Below the pieces are notes generated by a model, which searched no databases, was not told where the DNA came from, and was given only the letters and a program-made list of their open reading frames with translations. A DNA stretch of 64,000 nucleotides from Owenia fusiformis. Its lineage: Eukaryota > Annelida > Polychaeta > Sabellida > Oweniidae. Position numbers and translations under genes: made by a program. This document shows, piece after piece, positions 47,643 through 59,540 of this stretch. Numbering within the stretch: the first letter of the stretch is position 1; every line of letters begins with the position of its first letter. The stretch covers positions 20,259,754-20,323,753 of the forward strand of contig CAIIXF020000011.1 in the NCBI GenBank assembly GCA_903813345.2, written 5' to 3'.

Positions 47643-47716
47643 GTATGATGATGGATGGCTCGAGGATACCTCCTATTTGTTGGAGAGTTCTTTAGAGAGG
47701 CCTTTAGATAGGCCAG
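47643..47716 (+). CDS. Possible PAWR exon
   Basis: Strong polypyrimidine tract and acceptor (ttcgtccccgtcag), donor CCAG|GTATAC, 74 nt open in one frame (phase 2 to 1), encoding YDDGWLEDTSYLLESSLERP. The SYLLES run is reminiscent of SSYLLQE in vertebrate Par-4. Against it: the first PAWR exon ends in phase 0, so another exon would be required between them, and none was found. Confidence 0.3.
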
Positions 47717-50520
47717 GTATACTTATATAAGCAGAAAATACAGAGATGGCATATCTGATTTCCTAACGGTAGATCAAACTTGTTCTTTATTGAAAGAGTA
47801 TAGAAATATAACTCTTAAAAAGGGTGCTTTCAATTATACCTTTCATGATGTTTTACAAATTACTAGACATAAATATCTGTTCCTTATTGGGTTGCAGTGT
47901 AACATTAGTGATATACTTTTTAGATACATGTAGGGATCCATTTTTCCAAAGAGAAGATATATCCAAAATGAAGTACTTTACAGTCATGTAAATGTTGTAA
48001 TTTGTTAAAGAGAAAATGTCAGAGGAGATGAAGAGTCTAGACTCATTAATAAAAAACCTTTTTAATTGCTGACAATAATTTTCAATATAAAATACTTTCA
48101 GCATCTGTTTTATCAGAGTCCCTTGATTTATCTGATGCTAGATATGTATTTCAAAGAATTACAGTACAAGCTCTAGACCCCACAATGTACTTTTAGTTTT
48201 TATTTATGTCATTACCAGAAATGGTGACATATTGTTATTATAGTCTCTAACTTTTTGTGGATGGTATTCGGTGGTTGGTGGTTATTTGGTGGTTGGTGTT
48301 TGTAACAAATTACAAGGTGGTGACATTTTGTCATGTTAATGCCTCGTTATTTTTTATTTTTATATTTATATTATACTTATGGGTCTAAAGGTATAATGAA
48401 GATAGAGGAAACCATCAATAAATCTGAACTACTAGTTTGCCAGGACATGGCAACCTACAACCATTCATTAGTGAAATATAAAAAGAGAACTTTAAAGGAT
48501 CAAAGGAACAGATTACCCCTGAGAATTATTTCTTTGGAATTATGTCTAGTTGAAACCCGGTCACACTGCCATAGCTTACTTCATTTATACTCATTTATCT
48601 TCAGCCTTAGGCTGAACAGCATCAGTTATGCAAGCATTCATTTTAAGTCCCATAACTTATAAGTACATGTATATTGTAAACTAGTATATGGTTTCTTTTA
48701 GGGGCGAGTCTATTGAAATATATAAAAACCTCCAAAGAATTTGTATTTTCTAAAGGTAATAACATTGTTGTGTCTTCCTTTAAACAAGATCTTGCTTCAA
48801 GCCTGAGATCCTTCCCACCCCCTTCCCATCGATATACCTGAGACCTCCAAGCTGAATTGCACTCTTGAGTTTGATATAAATCTAAAGGGCCATACTGCCA
48901 TACTGACTTATCATATAATAATCTGTCAACTAGACGGATGTACACCAAGACTGTAAAATCGAGAGAAAAATATTTGATCTTAATATAATTGCAAATATAT
49001 CAACACAACAGTCCCATAATGCTGATATCATCAGATCTGAACTCCAAGCTATTACTCCCCACAGCTGCTGGTCCTGGAATAGTACATCTTCCTTTCAAAA
49101 TAATTCACAATTTTTCTATTTTTCCCCGATATATTTCGGGATTTCTTAATATTCTAATCGATTTTTGATCCAGATTTTTTGAGTTTTGACCAGATTTTTG
49201 ACAGAATATGTTTATTTTATTCAATCTTTGATCTAATGTTTAATTTAAAATTACTATGACATTTTTGCGAGTCTGCATCATTTTGCGGAAATCTCCCTAT
49301 TGATCTATAGGCATCAGGACGGATGATTGATTTTTTGGCATTGAGTTACTGATAGTCCTCTTACAAAATATAAACTAAACCATTTAATCAATTTATCAAA
49401 CTTATTACACTCAACAAATGAAAAATTGAAATGCTTGAACTGGATATCATTGTAAGTATATATATACAAAATTCAATGTTAGAATCATCAGTGCTTGTCG
49501 TTTATTTGACTGCTCTTAAGAATGATCAAGTTTCAAATATTCCAAGGACAAGCAATAAAACTGCTATTGATCTTGGACCATAATAATTAGAAATGATTCA
49601 ATTAACTCTATCTATAAATTCTCTTATTCCCAAATCTAAGTTGACCTAGGAACAATTAAACCACATTTTGTTTTATTGGGTCCATTTAAAGTGCTATTTG
49701 TACATCTTATGAAAATAACAAATATATTCAGGAGGATTTTTCAAAGCTGTATTAAAATTAAAAATAATTTCAAGGAACCATGATTTATGATCGTTTGTAC
49801 ATGATTCTGAAGGGCGCCCATACAAAGGTTAATAACAGTGATATATATTGAACATTTAGTCATAATTTAGATCAGCCACTCATGTCAGCTTGTATGTCAA
49901 CAAAACTAATGAAATATTGAAGAGAGCTTACCAATAGGTATAGATTTTTCATATGAAATATATGTACTTAAGACCTTGGTGCATATTGATGTTCAAAATC
50001 AAGAAGTGGTCCATCTTGTAGGTCAATAAAAGCCAAATTCAAATATGATTGACACAAAGCTAAACGTGCTAAATATTCTCAAAATGGTGAAAAAAAGTAA
50101 AATATCTGAGAGATTTATTTTTACAGATCGATCATTTCATTTATATATCTGGCTTCCCATTTGAATTTTGTGGCAATGTAGACTACTGAATAAGCAGTGA
50201 CTGGGAATATTATCTACAGACTTACATCTATTACATCATGATAAACCATGACATCTCATTTTCTTCTTACCTATCTAGTGAAGCAAAAAGATGTGATGAG
50301 TATCAGAACGAACCTAAGTCTGCTCATCCTAAATTACCCAAGAAATTGTGTGAATACAAATTCAGATACTGATCCTTTCTAGTACAGGTCTCATGCAACT
50401 GATGCGGTCATGCAACTCATGGGGTCCTCAGTTTTGACCTCACTGACCACATTTCCCCAATGCGAATATAGGTTATAAAGTCACGAACCACCATTTCTAC
50501 TATTCAAACTTATTTCTCCA
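47717..50520. other. Noncoding stretch before the 60-bp array
   Basis: Apart from the element at 48203-48350, no exon, RNA gene or tandem repeat recognised. Some open frames up to about 110 codons exist (for example 48333-48662) without family resemblance. Confidence 0.5.
48203..48350 (+). mobile_element. GTGGTGACA dispersed element, short copy
   Basis: TTTATGTCATTACCAGAAAT, GGTGACATATTGTTAT, and AAGGTGGTGACATTTTGTCA plus TGTTAATGCC. Its right end is nearly identical to that at 3436-3464. Confidence 0.75.
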
Positions 50521-50524
50521 ATAG

Positions 50525-50563
50525 TGCATCAAGTTCCCACATAGCGAACTACACAGCTATGTG
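50525..50563. repeat. Inverted partial unit and hairpin at the left edge of the 60-bp array
   Basis: GCATCAAGTTCCCAC (50526-50540) is the reverse complement of GTGGGAACTTGATGC from the array unit, and CACATAGC (50538-50545) pairs with GCTATGTG (50556-50563). Confidence 0.65.
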
Positions 50564-50580
50564 GCTGTTTGCAATGTGTG

Positions 50581-53500
50581 AACTTGATACGCGAGTGGAG
50601 AATGTAGTTCGGGTGGAAAGAACATGGACAGTAAGGTGGGAACTTGATGTGCAAGTGGATAATGTAGCTCAGTTGGAAAGAACATGAACAGCAAGGTGGG
50701 AACTTGATGTGCAAGTGGAGAATGTAGCTCAGTTGGAAAGAACATGAACAGCAAGGTGGGAACTTGATGTGCAAATGGAGAATGTAGTTCAGGTGGAAAG
50801 AACATGGACAGCAAGGTGGGAACTTGATGCGCGAGTGGAGAATGTAGTTCGGGTGGAAAGAACATGGACAGCAAGGTGGGAACTTGATGCGCGAGTGGAG
50901 AATGTAGTTCAGGTGGAAAGAACATGAACAGCAAGGTGGGAACTTGATGTGCAAATGGAGAATGTAGTTCGGGTGGAAAGAACATGGACAGCAAGGTGGG
51001 AACTTGATGCGCAAATGGAGAATGTAGTTCAGGTGGAAAGAACATGGACAGCAAGGTGGGAACTTGATGCGCAGGTGGAGAATGTAGTTCAGGTGGAAAG
51101 AACATGAACAGCAAGGTGGGAACTTGATGTGCAAATGGAGAATGTAGTTCGGGTGGAAAGAACATGGACAGCAAGGTGGGAACTTGATGCACGAGTGGAG
51201 AATGTAGTTCGGGTGGAAAGAACATGGACAGTAAGGTGGGAACTTGATGCGCGAGTGGAGAATGTAGTTCGGGTGGAAAGAACATGGACAGTAAGGTGGG
51301 AACTTGATGCGCGAGTGGAGAATGTAGTTCGGGTGGAAAGAACATGGACAGTAAGGTGGGAACTTGATGCGCAAGTGGAGAATGTAGTTCAGTTGGAAAG
51401 AACATGGACAGTAAGGTGGGAACTTGATGCGCAAGTGGAGAATGTAGCTCAGTTGGAAAGAACATGAACAGCAAGGTGGGAACTTGATGCGCAAATGGAG
51501 AATGTAGTTCGGGTGGAAAGAATATGGACAGTAAGGTGGGAACTTGATGCGCAAATGGAGAATGTAGTTCAGGTGGAAAGAACATGAACAGCAAGGTGGG
51601 AACTTGATGTGCAAATGGAGAATGTAGTTCAGGTGGAAAGAACATGGACAGCAAGGTGGGAACTTGATGCGCGAGTGGAGAATGTAGTTCAGGTGGAAAG
51701 AATATGGACAGCAAGGTGGGAACTTGATGTGCAAATGGAGAATGTAGTTCGGGTGGAAAGAACATGGACAGAAAGGTGGGAACTTGATGCGCGAGTGGAG
51801 AATGTAGTTCGGGTGGAAAGAACATGGACAGTAAGGTGGGAACTTGATGCGCAAATTGAGAATGTAGTTCACTTGGAAAGAACATGGACAGCAAGGTGGG
51901 AACTTGATGCGCAAGTGGAGAATGTAGTTCGGGTGACAAGAACATGGACAGCAAGATGGGAACTTGATGCGCGAGTGGAGAATGTAGTTCGGGTGGAAAG
52001 AACATGGACAGAAAGGTGGGAACTTGATGTGCAAATGGAGAATGTAGTTCGGGTGGAAAGAACATGGACATAAAGGTGTGAACTTGATGCGTGAGTGGAG
52101 AATGTAGTTCGGGTGGAAAGAACATGGACAGAAAGGTGGGAACTTGATGCGCGAGTGGAGAATGTAGTTCGGGTAGAAAGAACATGGACAGAAAGGTGGA
52201 AACTTGATGTGCAAATGGAGAATGTAGTTCGGGTGGAAAGAACATGGACAGCAAGGTGGGAACTTGATGTGCAAATGGAGAATGTAGTTCAGCTGGAAAG
52301 AACATGGACAGCAAGGTGGGAACTTGATGTGCAAATGGAGAATGTAGTTTGGGTGGAAAGAACATGGACAGCAAGGTTGGAACTTGATGTCCGAGTGGAG
52401 AATGTAGTACAGGTTGAAATAACATGGACAGAGTGGAGAATGTAGTACAGGTTGAATGTAGTTCGGGTGGAAAGAACATGGACAGAAAGGTGGAAACTTG
52501 ATGTGCAAATGGAGAATGTAGTTCGGGTGGAAAGAACATGGACAGCAAGGTGGGAACTTGATGTGCAAATGGAGAATGTAGTTCAGCTGGAAAGAACATG
52601 GACAGCAAGGTGGAAACTTGATGTGCAAATGGAGAATGTAGTTCGGGTGGAAAGAACATGGACAGCAAGGTGGGAACTTGATGTGCAAATGGAGAATGTA
52701 GTTCAGCTGGAAAGAACATGGACAGCAAGGTGGGAACTTGATGTGCAAATGGAGAATGTAGTTCGGGTGGAAAGAACATGGACAGAAAGGTGGGAACTTG
52801 ATGCGCGAGTGGAGAATGTAGTTCGGGTGGAAAGAACATGGACATAAAGGTGGGAACTTGATGCACAAGTGAAGAATGTAGTTCGGGTGGAAAGAACATG
52901 GACAGAAAGGTGGGAACTTGATGCGCGAGTGGAGAATGTAGTTCGGGTAGAAAGAACATGGGCAGTAAGGTGGGAACTTGATGCACGAGTGGAGAATGTA
53001 GTTCGGGTGGAAAGAACATGGACAGAAAGGTGGGAACTTGATGCGCGAGTGGAGAATGTAGTTCGGGTAGAAAGAACATGGACAGTAAGGTGGGAACTTG
53101 ATGCGCGAGTGGAGAATGTAGTTCGGGTGGAAAGAACATGGACAGAAAGGTGGGAACTTGATGCGCGAGTGGAGAATGTAGTTCGGGTGGAAAGACCATG
53201 GACAGAAAGGTGGGAACTTGATGCGCGAGTGGAGAATGTAGTTCGGGTGGAAAGAACATGGACAGTAAGGTGGGAACTTGATGCATGAGTGGAGAATGTA
53301 GTTCGGGTGGAAAGAACATGGACAGAAAGGTGGGAACTTGATGTGCAAATGGAGAATGTAGTTTGGGTGGAAAGAACATGGACAGCAAGGTGGGAACTTG
53401 ATGTGCAAATGGAGAATGTAGTTTGGGTGGAAAGAACATGGACAGCAAGGTGGGAACTTGATGTGCAAATGGAGAATGTAGTTCAGCTGGAAAGAACATG

Positions 53501-54656
53501 GACAGCAAGGTGGGAACTTGATGTGCAAATGGAGAATGTAGTTCGGGTGGAAAGAACATGGACAGCAAGGTGGGAACTTGATGTGCAAATGGAGAATGTA
53601 GTTCAGCTGGAAAGAACATGGACAGCAAGGTGGGAACTTGATGTGCAAATGGAGAATGTAGTTTGGGTGGAAAGAACATGGACAGCAAGGTGGGAACTTG
53701 ATGTCCGAGTGGAGAATGTAGTTCAGTTGGAAAGAACATGGACAGCAAGGTGGGAACTTGATGTGCGAGTGGAGTATGTAGTTCGGGTGGAAAGACCATG
53801 GACAGCAAGGTTGGAACTTGATGTGCAAATGGAGAATGTAGTTCGGGTGGAAAGAACATGGACAGCAAGGTGGGAACTTGATGTGCGAGTAGAGAATGTA
53901 GTTCAGTTGGAAAGAACATGGACAGCAAGGTGGGAACTTGATGCGCAAATGGAGAATGTAGTTCAGTTGGAAAGAACATGGACAGCAAGGTGGGAACTTG
54001 ATGTGTGAGTGGAGAATGTAGTTCAGTTGGAAAGAACATGGACAGCAAGGTGGGAACTTGATGCGCGAGTGGAGAATGTAGTTCGGGTGGAAAGAACATG
54101 GACAGTAAGGTGGGAACTTGATGCGCGAGTGGAGAATGTAGTTCAGTTGGAAAGAACATGGACAGAAAGGTGGGAACTTGATGCGCGAGTGGAGAATGTA
54201 GTTCGGGTGGAAAGAACATGGACAGATAGGTGGGAACTTGATGCGCGAGTGGAGAATGTAGTTCGGGTGGAAAGAACATGGACAGAAAGGTGGGAACTTG
54301 ATACGCGAGTGGAGAATGTAGTTCGGATGGAAAGAACATGGACAGTAAGGTGGGAACTTGATGCGCGAGTGGAGAATGTAGTTCTGGTGGAAAGAACATG
54401 GACAGTAAGGTGGGAACTTGATGTACAAATGGAGAATGTAGTTCTGGTGGAAAGAACATGGACAGTAAGGTGGGAACTTGATGTGCAAATGGAGAATGTA
54501 GTTCGGGTGGAAAGAACATGGACAGAAAGGTGGGAACTTGATGCGCGAGTGGAGAATGTAGTTCGGGTAGAAAGAACATGGACAGCAATGTGGGAACTTG
54601 ATGCGCAAGTGGAGAATGTAGTTCGGGTGCAAAGAACATGGACAGCAATGTGGGGA
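50581..54656. repeat. 60-bp minisatellite, about 68 copies
   Basis: Unit AACTTGATGCGCGAGTGGAG, AATGTAGTTCGGGTGGAAAG, AACATGGACAGCAAGGTGGG. The register is constant except for a short rearrangement at 52431-52495, where the phase shifts by 6 bases. Recurrent variants (GTGCAAATGG for GCGCGAGTGG; TTCAGCTGG for TTCGGGTGG; ACAGTAAGG or ACAGAAAGG for ACAGCAAGG) form runs and 120-bp alternations, for example 53461-53700. Since 60 is a multiple of three, two minus-strand frames stay open for over 1360 codons; see rejected items. Confidence 0.96.
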
Positions 54657-55053
54657 CTGACAACTGTGTGAGTCTGAAGTCTAGCAGGTCTGTAGAAAGC
54701 AACTGATAGAAGGCCGTGATTTCTCATGATGGCGAATCTATAACTAATACCCCAGCACCAGCAGTCACTTTATAACAAACCCTCTTCTGTTAATGTCAAA
54801 GCTTGAAAAATAACCCAGCAGCATACACAGTGCCAAAATCACTGAGTTGCATGCAAGCTCTGATGGAGAAATTCTGAATGAATACTTTACTTGAGTATAA
54901 TTTATTTCTGTTTCCTAACAGGATCTCACAACACTGTTGATAATTTTAGTATCTGAAGTATCAACATGTAAAAGTGACAACAGAATTGTTTGAAATCAAT
55001 AGTTTCACATTCCATTGTGATAAATAATCAAATAAACCCTTACAGCAATATCC

Positions 55054-55472
55054 CAGATGCGAGTAGAAATAATCTTGATTTATGTCATTAAAAATCCAGT
55101 CAAACTGATGTCATATTTGGAATGTACATGTAAAATTACATTTAAAAATGTGGTTTTGAAAAGAGTTTATCAACTATGAAAATTTAATTTTCTTTGAAAA
55201 TGTGACTTCTAGGTCGGGGAGATTCCCCATAGACCCCATGTTGTAAAACCACAAAAAGTTAAATATCTTTTCTTGTGTTGGGCAGATAATATTTTCTTTT
55301 ACTGGACATATTTTAATTTGTATAAGTATCAGAATCACAAGGGTAATATGAAAAGACAACCACTAAAACTGATGCATATTCAAGTTAAAGGGAATTTTGT
55401 AATACCCTGCCATGTTAATTCCCCCGAATCAGCCACCTGGTGGCGAAACTGGTTACTACCTACTCGCATCTG
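55054..55472 (-). mobile_element. MITE with CAGATGCGAGTAG ends, 419 bp
   Basis: CAGATGCGAGTAG at 55054-55066 is inverted at 55460-55472. The interior matches 38086-38500 in opposite orientation and 36660-36850 in part, so it is a multi-copy family. No ORF. Confidence 0.8.
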
Positions 55473-55847
55473 AGTAATTGTCTTGTAAAGTAAACATAAC
55501 CTGGAATAAAACATCATATCAGGTAGATTCAAAAGGAAATATGGAATAGTAAGGATCTGCGTGATAGATCTAAAGTACGTAAGAACTCTCAATATATAAA
55601 GATGCTGGAAAATTAAATATTCTTTAAAATTTAGGTAAATTAGATTTCTTTGGAATAAATATAGTTGGTGATATTTATTGTTATTAGTAAATTGTTGCTG
55701 TCACGAATTTTGACTGTTTATTATGAGATGAGGAAAAGATGAAAGAATTCAATGAATTTTTCAAAACTTCCCTTTTCCTTAATCATTAATTTATAAGTAA
55801 TAAAGACAGTTCAAGGGCCTAAGATATGTCTATGTTTGATTAGATGC

Positions 55848-56051
55848 TGTATAAGTGGTAATTTTGCCTAATCATTTAATTTGCCTATTTCCTAATTTTT
55901 GCCAGGTTCGGAAAATTAAATGTTGGAAATATTGTCTTTATAATGTTATCCAATGGGAGGTTTCTTGTAATTAGGGAAATTAAAATTAGGAAAATGATGA
56001 AATTTGACCATTCGGAAAATTAACCACTCGGATTAAATACCACTTATACAG
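55848..56051. mobile_element. MITE with CTGTATAAGTGG ends, about 204 bp
   Basis: CTGTATAAGTGG at 55848-55859 is inverted at 56040-56051, with further partial symmetry inside. The flanks 55473-55847 and 56054-57118 hold no exon; GTTAGCTCACATGGTGAGCT at 56846 is another repeat fragment. Confidence 0.7.
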
Positions 56052-57118
56052 TATTTAGAATCATAGTTAATGATAACAGTTCAAAAATAATGGCAGACAA
56101 GAAGAAATCGTGCTAAATGGCTTGGGCTTTTTATTATATTGTAGATTTCCTTACTTATCTTATGTAAACTTGTCCCAAAGATATGTGGCTAATTTTGGGA
56201 ATTAATAATTTTAATTTATTAATTAACTTTTGTATTTGGTGTGATAGGGGACGTGTCTCTCTGTAAAACTATTTGTTTTGGTAGCGAATGGTGAGCCCAC
56301 ACCACCACACTGCCTTAAAGGTGACAGCTCCATATTAAAGTGCTAGGAGTTCGTTCATTCACCTCTATATTGTAAGCTTCAAGTTGATGACATTTAAGCT
56401 TATGTTAGCCTATATGTCACCCTTACAGGTCATTATAGTCTTTATTTATCATTATTTATTATTTAATAGCCAAGCTAGAGGCCTCACATGGCCATTATCT
56501 TCATCTTCATTCAATCAGCTTGCATTAGTCGCATTAAAGAGCATGAGAAGATTATTTTGTTTTGAATTGAAAAAAAGTCACTTTGATTCATCTTTAAAAC
56601 TAATATAAGTCAATAATCTATACATTTTCAATAGATTTTTTGATTTTGATCATTTAAAACAGAACATCATTTATATACTCTCAGAGGGTAGTAAGTATTG
56701 CAAATTCACTTCTAGCCTCTGTGTATTAGGGTGGTACTCACTCAATGGGGAGGGGGGGTTAAGCTATACCTGTCATTGTGTTTCGGAGAACTTGATAAAC
56801 TCTTAGTATTATGACCCCCAGGGATTACTGTGCCACTCTCAATTGTTAGCTCACATGGTGAGCTATTGCAGTCACTCACTCGTCCGTCTGTCTGTCATAA
56901 AAAGTAGCACGTTTTAAAACCTCTGTCAATAGGATTCCTGTTATTTCTGTTCATTTTTTCTTGGGACAATTTTGAACTGTTTCCTTATACCTTTAACTCA
57001 ATCATGCAAGTAAATACGGTAAAGTGGAGAACTTATCTGTAGACAACCATAATTCTATACTCTGTAACTTACCCTCCGTGTCAGCAGCAATACTCTGTAT
57101 GTTATACTATTAATTCAG

Positions 57119-57615
57119 GTGCGGAATATCACTTTTAGTGATAACATTTTGATGATATCAATATTATTGCTAAAAGTGAAAAAAGCAATACGGTATAATA
57201 TTTAATATTCCTATTTCAGGTATGTCCTGTTGATTCAAAAAGAAATTATTAAGAAATTATCATTATTATAATTAGCAGATAATATCAATATGGCTAATAG
57301 TGATTTTGATATCAATATTATCGCTATTTGTGATGATAGCATTATTATCCAATATTATTTGCTAGTAATTTCCATTTTTTGACAATAGCAATAGTTTTGA
57401 TAAAACAATGTAAATGCTATAAAATTTGCACTAATATTGAAATAACATTGGATCCAGGCAAAGAGGATTTGGCAGATTTAGACAAATCTAGCAGAATTAT
57501 CACCTTACCTTTATCAATATTTGATAAATACATCCCATTGAAATAACATGGGGCTGGAAATAATTAGCAAATAAAAGTGACATTCTGCATTCTAATAAAA
57601 GTGACATTCCGCACC
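57119..57615. mobile_element. MITE with GGTGCGGAAT ends, about 497 bp
   Basis: GGTGCGGAATATCACTTTTA at the left; the right end is the inverse of GGTGCGGAATGTCACTTTTA. The interior is AT-rich with short inverted repeats (GATATCAATATTA words). Confidence 0.75.
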
Positions 57616-57924
57616 AAGGTCTGCATATACTCGTATGTATGATTTATGATTCAACTTTTGGAATTTTCAGGCTGATGCACTTTGACAATATGGAAATAGC
57701 AAACTGTTTGTTTATATTATTGACTAACTTTTATTTACTGAACCCTACAAGGGTATACATACTGATTATATTAAGATATCCGGAATCCTGTTATTACCAA
57801 AATCACAAATGCTTTGAATTCTAGGAAAGCACTGAGGCTGTAGTGTTACCTTAGAATCTCAACAAATTCTATGTCATTTCAGTGTAGGATATATGTCATA
57901 AGTGAATGCACTTGAATTGTAAGC

Positions 57925-58425
57925 CAGTAGCCAGCTTTTGCCAAGGGGGTTCAGTTTTTATTCAGAAATCCCGGGGGATTTACTTTTGACAATTTTGGTC
58001 CAAAAATGGCCAAAATCACTTAAAATGCAGGGGCGGATCTGGGAACCAACAAGGGGGGGGCCCAAATTTCAAGTCAGAGAAAAAAACGTCCGCGAAAAAA
58101 AAATTTGGGCCCCTAAAATCCAAAAGTGGGCCCAAATTTTGAAATTTTGAGGCCCATTTTCCTCAAAATTTGACCTGAAATTAAAAAATAAGGCCTTAAA
58201 AGGCCCAGTAATCACCAAAAAGGCCCATTTTTTGGATCCTGAAGGCCTTATTTGGCTCAAAAAAATTTTTGGGCCCAATTTTTTTTTTCTGGGCCCACCC
58301 AAGGGGGGGGGGCCCCAGGCCCGGCCCCCCCCTCCCCTCCCCCTAATCCGCCAGTGAAATGTGCTCAGAATAGTGAAAAACTGATTGATTTGAAAGAATT
58401 TTCCCCCTGGCTATGGGCCTGTTAA
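57925..58425. mobile_element. Nested repeat: CCATAGCCAG element containing a GGCGGAT element
   Basis: Outer ends: AGTAGCCAGCTTTTGCCAAG and the inverse CCCCTGGCTATGGGCCTG. Inner ends: GGGGCGGATCTGGG near 58030 and CCTAATCCGCCAGTG ending near 58356. The inner part is rich in GGGCCCAAATTT and homopolymer G/C runs. The outer family also occurs at 36370 and 43638. Confidence 0.6.
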
Positions 58426-58429
58426 CCAT

Positions 58430-59244
58430 CTTGAAATGATATCTGGAAAATATTTGCAAGAGTTGTGTTGACATTTATATATAAACTAAGCTATAAGGTG
58501 ATCATAACTTTGTAGCTTGTAGGTTAACTTGACCATTCTGATATTAATTAATCATTTAAGTCTATATACATGCATCATTTGACTAAAAATAATTGTATGA
58601 CATGAATTACATCTTCTGTTTGATCACAGTTTCCAAGGAAATCAAATGATTTTTAGCTGTGCTTCACTTTGTTATTATTCCGAGCCTTCGTTGCTTCTTT
58701 TTGAATTAAAGAAAACTTTCTTTATCAAAGTGATATCTGGCTTTTAACTTGAGATAACAAAGAGAGGCTTGCATCCTTCTGAAAAGAATTAATTTTTACC
58801 TACTTGAAATGAAAAAAATCCTGAAAAATAGGCATGTATACAAGTTTTGTGCCAATTTGAATAAAAAGTCCTACAGAGTCAACTCATCTCATTTCATTGA
58901 AAAAGATGAAATACTTAAGAAGGATTCACACATCCAGAGGACCCAAATGCTTATGGTCTCCATCAACTCTCTTAAAACTACATGCTTTTTATCACACTGA
59001 AAAATTGCTATATTATTGTCTTGTACTAATAGGTGTGTGCATATATACATGTATATGTATGTATGCATGTTTGCGCATGCATTCGGGTGGGTGGGCATCA
59101 CAGGAAACCTGTCGTTTAACTTTTTACAGATGTAAGAGAAGACTAATACAAAGATCTTATTAGGTTTTGGGCATACTGGTAAATAACATGGTTCCTAATA
59201 TATGTCTTGTTGGTGTAAGATGTGTGGATCTCACATAAAGGCAT
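58430..59244 (-). other. Region downstream of the FPPS-like gene
   Basis: Presumed 3' UTR and intergenic DNA, with an ATGTATATGTATGTATGCATG run near 59048. No other exon recognised. Confidence 0.45.
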
Positions 59245-59540
59245 CTAATCACCTGCACTGTACTCAAGGAAGACTAAATCTAGAAGATACGTAAACAGTC
59301 CCTTTGGAGGGTTCCCTTCGCACTTGTGAATGGCCTCCATCACTTCATTGTAGCATGCCCTTTTAGCCTCTTTGTATACCTCTGGTATGTTCATCTCATT
59401 ATATACATCCAAAACTTTGTTCATCTTTACCACATCTTGTTGGCCATAGTTCTCCCTCAGTATCTCAAGTTGGCCTGGTGTTGCTCTCTCAAGTGCTTCT
59501 ATGATCGGCCATGTACACTTGTTCTCCATGATATCACTTC
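59245..59540 (-). CDS. Last exon of the FPPS-like gene
   Basis: Starts GSDIMENKCTWPIIEAL and LERATPGQLEILRENYGQ, matching GTDIQDNKCSW and LQRATPEQYQILKENYGQ of FPPS; ends LVFLEYSAGD and TAG. The basic C-terminal tail of FPPS (KIYKRRK in human, which closes over IPP) is absent. Confidence 0.93.

Noticed and set aside
47414-47695. 93-codon open frame overlapping the possible PAWR exon
   Set aside because: Different frame from the candidate exon, no recognised motif, and sequence resembling ordinary intron.
50529-54702. Two minus-strand open frames of 1367 and 1381 codons, and several plus-strand frames of 110-240 codons
   Set aside because: All are by-products of the stop-free 60-bp repeat. 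Variable bases fall at amino-acid-changing positions as often as silent ones (Ser/Leu, Arg/His, Cys/Tyr/Phe alternate), two frames are equally open, and no splice or start context was seen.
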